From: Gnetum montanum
Taxonomy: Eukaryota > Streptophyta > Gnetopsida > Gnetales > Gnetaceae
Direction: 5' to 3'
Length of the DNA stretch: 64,000 nucleotides
NCBI GenBank assembly: GCA_015680685.1
Contig: MNCI01030009.1
Span: 111,763-175,762, forward strand
The first letter of the stretch is position 1, and the number at the start of each line of letters is the position of its first letter. Shown in pieces: positions 1 through 9,940 of the stretch. Made by a program: the position numbers and the translations under genes. Under the pieces are notes generated by a model, which made no database searches, had not been told where the DNA came from, and was given only the letters and a program-made list of their open reading frames with translations.

Positions 1-933
1 CCTTTCATATCTTTCTTTAGTAGTAGGGCTTTCTCTTTTAGCTTTATTTTCTTATTCAGTTGATTGAAGACTCATTTTATAACTTTTGATTTCTTATTCC
101 TTTTCTTTTAAAAATCTATTTAATTTTTAACTTTGACCACCATTTCTAGTTACTTCATTAACCCTTCCATATGAATATCATTAGATTGTTTGTCTTCTAT
201 CTCAACCATATTTGATGAGCTTGGTCTAACTTCATCTTCACTTAAACTTGTAGTCTTAGAAGTACCAAGAGTTTCTTTCTCAATTGGATTAGTATATATA
301 AAGCTTGGAAAACCATCATTTGAATTATACTCTTCAATCATAACTAAAATGAAATAATTCTTGTCCAAAAATATTAGATTTATCAACTACAACATCAACA
401 TAAGAAAATTGAGCAAAATAATTTTCTTCAACATCTTTGATTTCTACATGATTTTTAAAATGCTCTAATTGGCTTTGTATTTTAGCTAATTGAGATTTTA
501 GTTTTCCAAATCTATGCTTAGCACTTTTTGACTTGAACATTGTCATTTAATTTTTGAAAATTATCCTCATCTTTCTTCTTCTTTGGACAATATACAATCA
601 TATGCCCTATTTCACTACAATAATAGTTAGTAAAATATTCTTGGTTAGCTATTTCTTTGGCTAACAAGGTTCACATCTCTTAGCTCATGTCATTTGATTT
701 TATTGTGATGATTTTTAAGAGATGTGTCTTCATCTTCTATAATGAGTATTCTATGCCATTGAACCATGGAGCTCTATTGGAAGAGAAGCTTTGATTCTAT
801 GCCATGTCTAAGATATAATAAAAAATGTAACTTAGACTATGAAGTTGAGAGATGCTGATCAAGCTCCCATACCAATTGTTATTTCTTGGACATAGGTAAA
901 GGCACTAAGAAGGAAGATGAATTAGGACCTTAG
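1..933 (-). mobile_element. Copia-like gag fragment, tandem copy 1 (cut by window edge)
   Basis: This is a decayed Ty1/Copia fragment read on the minus strand. From high to low coordinate it has an LTR tail (875-933), a primer-binding site at 863-874 resembling the initiator-Met site (TGGTATGGGAGC against TGGTATCAGAGC), a gag start codon at 805-803 followed by an NQSFSSNRAPW-like start, and a broken zinc knuckle near 570-640. The Lys-rich stretch at 334-546 (KLKSQLAKIQSQLEHFKNH) follows. The frame has stops and shifts, so nothing functional is encoded. The same unit recurs at 934-2165. Confidence 0.75.
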
Positions 934-2165
934 AAGAAATTTGCAAGTGATGTTACACCATAACTGAATTTTGGAATTCTTGAAGTTGAAAGATTTCCCT
1001 TAATTGTATGTTAGATCATGATTTTCAATTTTGAAGATTATGTTTGAGCTTTCATATTCTAAAATGATGCTTTTATTGAAGACAACATTGATGAGGGACT
1101 AAACTTCTAGCCAAGATTCCTCTTATCATTGCTTGAGCATCCATTGTCAATGATATCCTTAAGTTGTTTCAAGCTACATGCAAACCTACTAAATAGATCA
1201 TATGTAGCTTGAGTAGCCTTACCTTTCATATCATTCTTTAGTAGTAGGGCTTTCTATTTTAGCTTTAAATATTCTTGTTCAGCTGATTCAAGCTTCATTT
1301 TGTAACTTTTGATTTCTTATTCCCTTTCTTTTAAAACTTTGTTTAATTTTTAATTAACTTTGACCATCATTTCCAATTACTTCATTAACCCTTCCATATG
1401 AATATCATTATCATGTTAGTATTCTATCTCAACCATATTTGATGAGCTTGGTCTAACTTCATCTTCACTTAAACTTACAATCTTAGAAGTACTAGGAGTT
1501 TCTTTCTCAATTCGATTAGTATATATAAAGCTTGGAAAACCATCATTTGAATTATAATCTTCAATCATAACTAAAATGAAAATAAGCCTTGTCTAAAAAT
1601 ATAAAAATTATCAATTACAACATCAACATAAGAAAACTATGCAAAAGAATTTTCTTAAACATCTTTGATTTCTACATGATTTTTAAAATGCTCTAATTGA
1701 CTTTGTATTTTAGCTAATTGAGATTTTAGTTTTCCAAATCTATGTTTAGCATCTTTTGACTTGACATTGTCATTTGACCTTTTTAAATTTTCCTCATCTT
1801 TCTTCTTCTTTGGATAGTATACAATCATATGCCCTATTTCACTACAATAATAGTAAGTAAAATATTTTTGGTTAGCTATTTCTTTGGATAACAAGGTTCA
1901 CATCTCTTAGCTCATGTCATTTGATTTTATGGTGATGATGTTTAAGAGATGTGTCTTCATCTTAAATTTTTATAAGGAGTATTCTATGCCATCGAGCCAT
2001 GGAGCTCTATTGGAAGAGAAGCTTTGATTATGTGCCATGTCTAAGATATGAAAAAAATGTAGCTTAGACTATTAGGTCAAGAGATGTTGATCAAGCTCCC
2101 ATACCAATTGTTATTTCCTAGACATAGGTAAAGGCACTAAGAAGGAAGATAAATTAAGACCTTAT
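934..2165 (-). mobile_element. Copia-like LTR tail, PBS and gag fragment, tandem copy 2
   Basis: This is a second copy of the unit at 1-933, offset by about 1.22-1.23 kb and in the same orientation. It has an LTR tail at 2107-2165, an initiator-Met-like primer site at 2095-2106 and a gag start codon at 2038-2036. Positions 934-1221 continue gag further downstream than copy 1 can show, with text like YDLFSRFACSLKQLKDIID. The gag frame is interrupted by several stops. The two copies abut, so this is a tandem duplication of a retroelement fragment rather than two separate insertions. Confidence 0.75.
1655..1894 (-). pseudogene. Copia gag zinc-knuckle fragment
   Basis: This is a 79-codon open stretch on the minus strand. 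It contains YYCSEIGHMIVYYPKKKKDE, a recognisable copia nucleocapsid zinc knuckle (CX2CX4HX4C) whose first and last cysteines are now tyrosines. A Lys/Gln-rich helical stretch follows (LKSQLAKIQSQLEHF). In intact copia elements this region of Gag binds the RNA genome. With two of four zinc ligands lost, and stops before and after, it is a relic. The equivalent in the neighbouring copy lies at 334-640. Confidence 0.7.
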
Positions 2166-2700
2166 AGAAAATAATTCACACAAAGCCTCAAACTATAAAT
2201 AATAGATAAAATAATAGAGTAGGCACAATGCCTTTTAAGATAATTTAGCTACTAGATTGGTCAACTTAATCTATTGTAAAACTCTCCCCCAATCCTATGG
2301 GAAGAGTAATTTTATTAATATAAAGAAAATAGAGGTACACAACTTCTTTTTCAATCTTTTATGGAGAAAAACCACAAAGTTCTAAGTCACAATAATTACC
2401 TTTTCAAGAAAAAAAGAAATAAATTGTACTACTTAATCTCAAGCCAGAGACTTATAGAAAATAGAGCTAGAAAGAATGTAGAGATAGAGGTTTTACATAG
2501 AGGGAAGCAGAGGATATGCGAGAAGAGAAGAAGAATGATAAAGAATAAAAATTGTAGCTCAAGAACAATGTCTAGAACTAGAATTCACAAAAATGAGATT
2601 GTCGCTTTCTCATTTCATAGTCAACACAATCACACTATTCTTTTCAAGCCATTACAAATTCGTTTGAGAGAGAGAGCTAAGTAGAAGTTATAGTCATTTA
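2107..2700 (-). mobile_element. Probable copia LTR remnant
   Basis: The stretch begins on the plus strand with TGTTATTTCC directly beside the primer site at 2095-2106, as expected for the 3' end of a minus-strand 5' LTR. Its far boundary is not visible, and no second full LTR copy is present. The open stretch at 2361-2684 (plus) is basic, has no recognisable domain and is not called as a gene. Confidence 0.45.
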
Positions 2701-3344
2701 ATGATCATTGATAAAGTTGCAAATTAGAAATCTATTTCCATTTTTCACCTTTCTTCATTATTGCAACTAGGCTAAAGAGATCATTAAAGCTTTGCAATAG
2801 TGGAAGCAATTTGTTATTTTAGTCTATGCTAGTGGCAACAGCTCTATATCTTCTACTAAATACTAAGCACATCCAATAATAGACATAATAACTCTTTTTG
2901 GCTTATCTATTTACAACTAACATTTTCATTAATAAGCTTTGTAGAAATATAGGCTCTAGCTCTATCCTTATAGCTTTACTTTATTAATGTATTTATGGTA
3001 TACACTCTTCCTTCTGCAACTTGTACTTCATAAGTTAGCCTTTAGACAATGTCTTTGAGAGCTTTTTCTTGAGATGGTCTTTCCTTTTTTGGTTCTACAA
3101 CATTCTTATATGATGTTCCTGCAAAACTAGGCCTTTTTGTAACAAGCACTTTTTATTCTTATTAGGTACAATCTCTTTTATACCTTTAACTCTTTCACAA
3201 TAGCTTACATACATCCTCCAATAGTATTGTACCCTTTTTTGGTAGGGATAATGTGTCAAAGTGTGATCATAATTTTAGAAGGAAATCTAAATGATTCTTA
3301 TTGGTAGAGCTAATGTGAAAACAAAGCTTGCATTTTATGACTTT

Positions 3345-4625
3345 TTTTAGAACCAATTTATGGCTTCACCTTGAAACATGCTAATGTTTCAAGTCAATGT
3401 TGTTTCACATTGGAGCTATTGTAGATCCAAAAATGGTTCTAGGGCTTGATTCTAAAGTTGAAATGCTAGATTAAGACAAGTTGGGATGACTTTGAAGCTA
3501 TTGCTAAACTAAATAAGAAAAGCTAAGTGCTTAGGTATTCTTTTCTACCTAGATTATCTCTATTATTACCAAATTTGTAGACTGGATTCTATTTTTAATG
3601 CTATGTTCTATTGGTTGAAGTGACAGTTAGGAACTTCTTGAGCCTTTTGAGAAATTTAGGTTCCACCACAATTGTAACACAAAACACAAGATTTAACTTT
3701 AACTTTTTGAAGAATCCTTTTAAATCCTAGCATTAGCTAAATTGTAGAAGATCATTTTTTTTAATTATAAATGGTTTAGTTCCAAGTAGCAAACATGGTA
3801 TTAGCTTTCTTTGCTAATGAATGACTCTAAAAGATCTTTATCATTTCAAGTACCTTTTAATTATAAATGGCTTATATAAAATATAGTTTCTAAATATTGA
3901 TCCCAAAGTTGACGTGTTGCAAAGCTTCTTTTAGAATCAAGATGCAATTCAAAAGCTCTATTCTAGCATGTATAATAAATCTATTTCTTTTTCATTTTTT
4001 GTATAGCTAAAATAAACAAGCCTTTTCTACTCAAGAGCATCTGCACCATTGAAATTTTAGAAGTGTGCTACCAATAGATCATCTTCTCTTAAAGCCTTTT
4101 TCTTAATGCTAGCTAGACTATAACTTAGCCAGTATTTTTGAAGAATTTTTGGATTTAATTGGCTCATTTAGTTCTAATGGCTTTAGTACTCAATGCTTAC
4201 ATGGTGAAGTATCCTAATAGAACCAAAAAATTGGTTCTATAGTTGATTTTGAAAGCTAAAGTGGTAGAACCATTTAGAGTAAGCTTTCATAGAACCAAAA
4301 ATGATTCTAGAGCTTAGTTCTATGAGTTTTCATGGCTTGGCTAAGCTAGATTAAATGACTAATTAAACATGTTTCTTCTATTTTTTTTATGTATAAGCTT
4401 AACTGCACCATTGCTAAATGAATTTCTGTGCTCCTAAGCTAGTTTGAGATGTTGATGTGGCAGAGCTCTCAACTAGAACCAAATTTTAGTTTTAATAATC
4501 AATTGTAGAAGCAAATATGCCCAAAAATTGATGTGGTAGATAAAATCTATTCAACACAAGAGTACTTATAGAAACAAAAATGATTCTAAATGATTCTTGG
4601 AAGTTAAGCACACTCTTTTAACATG
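3345..4625. repeat. Dispersed palindromic motif cluster (AGAACCAAAAATGGTTCTA-like)
   Basis: Variants of agaaccaaaaatgattctag occur near 3350, 3424, 4217, 4266, 4302, 4467 and 4568, often followed by gcttgattct- or gcttagttct-like text. Each is itself partly palindromic. Spacing is irregular, so this is not a simple tandem satellite. It could be the subterminal repeats of a decayed DNA transposon or an LTR-internal array. Confidence 0.5.
4218..4239. repeat. Best inverted repeat of the cluster
   Basis: The two 9-bp arms TAGAACCAA and TTGGTTCTA are exact reverse complements separated by four A's. This is the most symmetrical copy of the motif spread over 3345-4625. Confidence 0.75.
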
Positions 4626-5707
4626 CAACAAAAGCTAAATAAAGAGATTCTAAAATTGTGCTATAAGCTTTTCTAGAAGAATATGGCAATGCGAAAGTTG
4701 GACCATGTGATCTTGCACCATAGCCTTTCTAGAAATAGAATGTAACAATAAAAATAAGCTCCCCTATGATTAGCTTTCCTGAATTGAAGGCTCGACCAAG
4801 CTTAAAACACCCAACAATATCAATCAATCTCCAATCATATCAACAAACCTTATTTATATCATAACAATGCTTAGACTTTTAATTTAAATAATAAAATACA
4901 AACTGGTAAATATTGTATACTTGGTTTATTAGCCATGTAAATTTCACTTTACCAATTAACATATTATAATTCTAAAATTAGTCTACAAACAAAAATTCCT
5001 GGTAGTATGTACATGGGTTAATTACCACACCATGCCTTCATATATTATTTAGATAAGTGTACTTATATGGAGAAGATCTAAAGTTTGAATGCATGGCCAT
5101 GAATCATCATTGCAAGTTGGCTATTGCACCATACCTCACCATATTTTGAACTACCCACTCCAACCTATAGTGAAATAGTTAGACACATTAACCAATACAT
5201 GTGCCATATTCCTATGAATAAATGTTAGAAAGTTGTGACTAGTATGCTCTTGAAAATGAACTTTAGAAATTCTTCAACATTATTATCTTCACCTAGCCTT
5301 GTGTTAGTAAAATAGGTTAAAGAGTTGCATATTTATTTAATAAAACTTACAAATTTGAATGTGGAATATCTTGGTGTTAAGCACGATTCTCTTTGCCAAT
5401 GAGTATGGATAGAGTATAACTATTGATGCTTCCAGTGTGAAGTGACATGCCAGTGCTAAAAGTTAATGACAAGCACTTGCATAGCAATTATATTTAAGAA
5501 TCAAATGGCTTACAAGCTCATTCCTACATTGTTATTATTAAGACAGGCTTACAAGCTCCTCCTAGTGATGGGCCAGAATCAACATGCTCCTTGCCAATCT
5601 TCACATTCATTATCAATTTTACCTAAAAATTCACGGCTAGTATTATAGAATCCATTAACAATTACTCGGACAAATTTATATTATTGTTACCTTTCTCTTT
5701 AGTTGAA

Positions 5708-5762
5708 AAAAAAAACCCCCACTCTCTCAGCCTCTCTAACCACTATCTCAGTCTCTCTCTGA
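5708..5762 (+). promoter_or_regulatory. CT-rich tract upstream of the gene
   Basis: A run of A's and C's is followed by repeated CTCTCTCAG / CTCTCTCTG text, about 190-240 bp upstream of the TATA box. CT/GA-rich tracts are common in plant promoter regions; a role here is inference. Confidence 0.4.
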
Positions 5763-5942
5763 AATATGAAATAGCATCAAGATCATGATGAAATATGAAA
5801 ACGATTACGGTGGCATGCCCTGCACACTTTAAAGATGACATGATGATGATGATGATTAGTTAGTTACGGAGCGTCATAAAAACATGTTTCTGGTATCATT
5901 ATTATCATCCATGTGGCCGGCATAAACAGTTCACTGCTACGC

Positions 5943-5950
5943 TATAAATA
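5943..5950 (+). promoter_or_regulatory. TATA box (TATAAATA) of the winged-helix gene
   Basis: TATAAATA lies 212 bp upstream of the start codon in a local rise in GC content. Transcription would be expected to start about 25-35 bp downstream, near 5970-5985. No ATG occurs between that point and the start codon at 6155, which supports both the promoter and the chosen start. Confidence 0.65.
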
Positions 5951-6018
5951 TTCATAGCTGCGAAAATCGAATCAACGCGACAGAGTTAGACTTTCTTTTT
6001 TCCGTTGCGGCCTGCGGG

Positions 6019-6027
6019 AAACCCTAG
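6019..6027 (+). promoter_or_regulatory. Telo-box (AAACCCTAG) in the 5' leader
   Basis: AAACCCTAG lies about 40 bp after the predicted transcription start. Telo-boxes near the start are a known plant promoter element of growth- and translation-related genes and can also recruit Polycomb through telobox-binding factors. Which applies here cannot be told from sequence. Confidence 0.5.
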
Positions 6028-6136
6028 CGCTTTGGTGCTATCTCCTGGTTTAGCTTTTGGCTTTGGCGGAGGAGGAGAAGTGTGTCTTGAATTAAATTGA
6101 ATCGAGCACAGGAGAGGACAGAAGAGAAGAGGAGAA

Positions 6137-6150
6137 GCTGCTGCTGCTGC
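6137..6150 (+). repeat. CTG trinucleotide run just upstream of the start codon
   Basis: This short (GCT)n run ends four bases before the ATG at 6155. It is a potentially length-variable microsatellite in the 5' untranslated leader. Confidence 0.8.
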
Positions 6151-6154
6151 TTCA

Positions 6155-6867
6155 ATGTTAAACCGAGGGAGAGCGAGAGGACGAGGCAGACGCGGACGAC
6201 CACCACGCCGAGCACCTACAAATGAAAATGAAAGTTCATCATCAAGTAGTTCCGAGTCAGAACAAGGAGAGGGAGATGGCGTGAATGATGAAAGAAAATT
6301 AACGAAGGAGATTGAAAAGATGACCAATACTAAGCTGCTGCTGATGGCCGTACATCACTGCATTGCCGCCGATAAGGATGGTGTCACTAGGAGCGATATC
6401 ACGGATGAGCTAGGCGACCATCCTGATACGTCTAAGTCCATTTCCAAGTACGTAATTCATGTCTTTCGCTTTCCCTTTTCTTTTTCTTGTTTTTCCTTTG
6501 TGCATCAATCACTATGTCTTTTCTCCTTCCTTCCTTCCAGACTCATGGCACAGGGCAAGATTGCTCGATCCGGTGGAGGCGGAGTAGAAGATCCATATAT
6601 TTACAAGGTAACGTTTTCAGAAAGGTCAAATCGCAAGCTGTCGCCTTCATTTCTTTCGGTTTTATTTATTATCTGTTATCTTACTGCGTTTTTTTTTCTT
6701 TTTGTAATTTCGAGTTTTCACATTCCGAAACATTTATGTTTGGTCCTTATTTGCAGATCGTTGGTGAGCCTCCTACCGAGCACGATACTAGGCTTGTGAA
6801 GCTTGCAAAAAAGTACGGCAGGTTAGAGAGTTACAAGACGTGCAAGCGCAGAAAAAGCACGGATTGA
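6155..6867 (+). CDS. Small AT-hook / winged-helix-like nuclear protein, 3 exons, 156 aa
   Basis: The exons are 6155-6447, 6541-6607 and 6757-6867. Both introns are GT..AG (6448-6540 and 6608-6756) with pyrimidine-rich acceptors. Lys98 is split across intron 1, intron 2 is phase 0, and the joined frame is open to a TGA. Residues 4-19 are Arg/Gly-rich with an AT-hook-like core (RRGRPPRR, 12-19). Residues 27-41 are a Ser/Glu acidic linker. Residues 57-120 read as a compact helix-turn-helix/winged helix: KLLLMAVHHCIAADKDG, then TRSDITDELGDHPDTSKSIS, then LMAQGKIARSGGGG and DPYIYK as the wing. The tail (121-156) is basic and ends in KRRKST, a possible nuclear signal. This composition suggests a chromatin- or DNA-binding role. 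I do not recognise the family, so no symbol is given. Nothing in the frame looks broken. Confidence 0.8.
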
Positions 6868-8340
6868 CTTATCGTTTCAACGGAATACGTTTTACAAAAC
6901 CTACATTAGGATATAGTGTCATGCTGCTCGCTTTTCAGTTTTACTCCAAGGATGAAATTTAGATCGCATGTCAATCTTCTGAATCTCTGGGTACATAACG
7001 GTACTGACTGGATTTGCTTTCTCATTTTTAAATCTGAATATGTACTGAATCTCTAGTAACCGTGATGATGCTTTCCGGATTTACTTTCTGAATTTTAAAA
7101 CTGTAAACCTTTTTTCTTTTCAATTAAATCACTACAATTCCTGACCTCGAAATGCAGTTGGTGTCTTTTGAACGCTCAAATGCTGAGCCTTTTTGTATTT
7201 TTAAATTCTAGTAGTTGAAAACATTTTTTCCTGTTTTTTCACTGCCCCATTTATACAAAGTTTCTCTGCTAATGGTGGAATTGTGTCTTGGAGAAAGTCC
7301 ATATTCCTTAAATTCCAAGTTCCTGCCAATCTTAGATTACCATTTAGCGCCTGTAACTGTGAAATGGATTTTTTGAATCATAATTAAGATTTTCTGATCT
7401 TCGGTAGATGGATTCCTAAAAACTTTTCTTTAATGCTCTAATTAATCTATGAATGCTTTTAGTTTACTTCAATTCTGGTTAGGGATTAAAATATTTCGTT
7501 ACAGCGTCAACGTTCCTCAATCCTATGTGGACAAATCCTCTCTATCATTAAATATATCCTTAAAACGCATAACGATGCTTTCTAGAGTTGCTTTTAAATT
7601 TCTAAACCCGAGTATTTTCTAAGTCAGCCTGCCAACTTCTCTCTCTCTCTCTAAAAAGGCTTAAGTTTCCAAGTAGCATTCGTAGTGGCTGATTTTAAGA
7701 ACGCTGAAACGGTAATCAAATTTCCAAGTTCCTGCCATTTGCAATTTACAGACATCAAATGTGAAATGGATTTTCTAATCTAAATTATAATTAAGATTTT
7801 ATTACCTGGTAAGGTATAACTATAAAAAAGAAATTTGCTTTAACGCTATAAATGCTTTTTAGATTGTTTTTCAGTTTGTTCATTTGTTGTTGGGAATAAG
7901 GACAACTTTATTTATTTTTTATAAATCTTACTTGTGCTTATTTTTGAACGTCATTTTCTCGATTCAGATGATGTGCAATCAAAGGTTTCGATTTCTTATA
8001 AAGCTTATTTGTGCTCATTTGTCAACGTCAATTTTGTAACAAAGATTATATCAGTACAGCGGGCTGGAATTTTTTAATACCCGCATTGTGTTCCGAATTT
8101 AAATTGCTTGTGCTCTTTTATCGATATGATATGAGATTTTGCCTCTCAATTTTCGGTTTTTGCCTAGCAGTCTTTCTTCTTCTTGTATTCTTGTATAAAA
8201 TAATTCAGTTGTATTTTTGTCTGTTGTTCAGCTGTTTCATTAAAGAGCGAAATTTTTTGAAAAATACTGAAAATATTTACCATTTGAGATTTTTAGTGCA
8301 AGTTTCTAAGTTTTCATAGAATGTCAACGATTGTTACTTT
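6868..8340. other. 3' flank of the gene, non-coding, with an imperfect duplication
   Basis: There is no second gene. The first part must contain the 3' UTR of the upstream gene, but I could not fix a poly(A) site. Segments in about 7060-7500 recur in order in about 7565-7905. For example, tccaagttcctgcca precedes gtgaaatggatttt and ataattaagattt at both 7316 and 7723. Confidence 0.55.
7060..7905 (+). repeat. Imperfect direct duplication (about 7060-7500 and 7565-7905)
   Basis: Three or four landmark strings occur in the same order in both halves: gatgctttc..., ttccaagttcctgcc, gtgaaatggattttt and aattaagattt. The copies are strongly diverged with several indels, so the duplication is old. 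There are no terminal features of a transposon. Confidence 0.5.
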
Positions 8341-9940
8341 TATTCTCTCCCCTCTGCGGCCACAAGATACTAAATACGAAAAAATAAACGAGAAAACATT
8401 CAACAAAAATATCAGATATTTTATATTAATGAATAGAGTAACATAGTATTACAAGTCTTCAAATCATGAAAGCGTGCATAGCTAATAAGATGACTAAGTG
8501 GTTAGCTGTTAGCTCATTAGTCATCAAGGGTTTATAGATAAGATATTATCAATTAGTATCATACAAGTCCTTACAGACAATTCATATTCTTGGCATGGAA
8601 GAGTTGTATACAAACATAAGAAAACATAGCAGTCATAGCAGTCATGTTAAGGATGGTATTTGGATTAGAGAGTAAATAAAGTTAATCCTTTCTGTCTGCT
8701 CAGATTTAAAAATATATAAGTTAATATATGTGTTCACGACATTCTTATTTCTTGAAAGATTTTAGAATATAAAATAACCAAAGTATATTTATTGTGAAAA
8801 ATCCTTACTTTATATTTATTATTAAGGCTCAGAGGCCAACTATCAATCCTTGGCAAATGGCCACTTGTTTACATACTAAATTATCTTTTATTTAGAACCC
8901 TTTATGGTAGATAATGCTTAATTATATTTGGTCTCTCTAATAATGAGATATTAGCCTAGTGCTAAAACTTTTGATTTGAAATATCTAAGTCATGGGATTC
9001 AATTCTAGTTAGTGATGGTAAGTTATAAAGTTCTAATTAGACTATATATCTTCAGGTTAGGATCTATAATACAACTATATTTCATTTGTATAATGCTACA
9101 TTATATTTCATCTATAACATCTTGTCATTTTATCAATATTTCTAATTATGATGATAAGGAAGTTACACAAAAGCCAAGATTGAAGCTTGAGGCACTTGTA
9201 AAACATAATTTTATAATACACTAGAAAGCTATTTCTAGCTATTTTGTCCCTAAATTTTAGATATATATTATAAATATACAACTAAACTAGTAATATACCA
9301 AAGTAATAAAATTCACAAACTTTGCACCCAAATTGTTATGTCTTCATGAATCCTTTTAAAGATACGTTCTTCTTTTACCATTTAGTGGATTTAAACTTCA
9401 TTAAAGGGTGATTTGTCCAAATGGTTGTATGCCATTTTTAGATTACCCGCCTCTATGATTATAGAATAAAATTCTTGATTACAAGTAATTCCAAGTTTTT
9501 TAAAATAATTTTTTTTTTTGCATTTATATATAGACAATTAAATAAGCATTTTTCTTTGAATGCAGGCCTAGAATTTTAGAAAATTTTCATTCATGGTATA
9601 CCTTTATATTAGAACAACACCTAAAATAAAATGATTTACTCATACTAATTTGCTTTGAAAATTATACAAATAGCAACTAATGAAAATACCAATGATCACT
9701 TATCAATTATTAAATTAATTATTATTTCATATATAAAGGATTCAATAATATTAAGCTATATAATATTCTTCTTTGTAACCTAGTGAACTTAATTTTTTTT
9801 TATAAAATGTATAGCTAGAATTTAAATAATCTTGATTTGGCTTTTACAAAACAACCATACTACAAGCCATAATGTAAAAATTATTTAAGCTCTAAGAACT
9901 AACTTATATGTCACAACTTGAAATTTGCATAAGCTTAATA
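8341..9940. other. AT-rich intergenic sequence, no gene seen
   Basis: There is no supportable coding sequence. One tRNA-like (SINE-like) promoter remnant is noted at 8952-9006. The rest is AT-rich sequence with no pairing LTR or TSD. Confidence 0.5.
8952..9006 (+). mobile_element. Possible tRNA-derived SINE promoter remnant
   Basis: TAGCCTAGTGC at 8952 resembles a tRNA A box (TAGCTCAGTGG), and GGGATTCAATTCT at about 8994 resembles a B box (GGTTCGAATCC), at roughly tRNA-like spacing. No poly(A) tail or TSD was identified, so this is tentative. Confidence 0.3.

Larger units (their letters stand above)
2701..5690. other. Intergenic AT-rich sequence, no gene seen
   Basis: No ORF here has domain content or exon-like composition. 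The stretch holds a cluster of related palindromic motifs (3345-4625, listed separately) and otherwise low-complexity AT-rich sequence. It may be old transposon debris; no LTR pair or TSD was found. Confidence 0.5.

Noticed and set aside
6487-6867. Alternative 126-codon frame over intron 1 and exons 2-3
   Set aside because: It starts inside intron 1 and reads exon 2 in another frame. The spliced model from 6155 uses canonical sites and keeps domain continuity.
8490-8530. tRNA gene or tRNA-Ser-like sequence (gactaagtggttag)
   Set aside because: Only an A-box-like string is present; no cloverleaf or B box could be formed.
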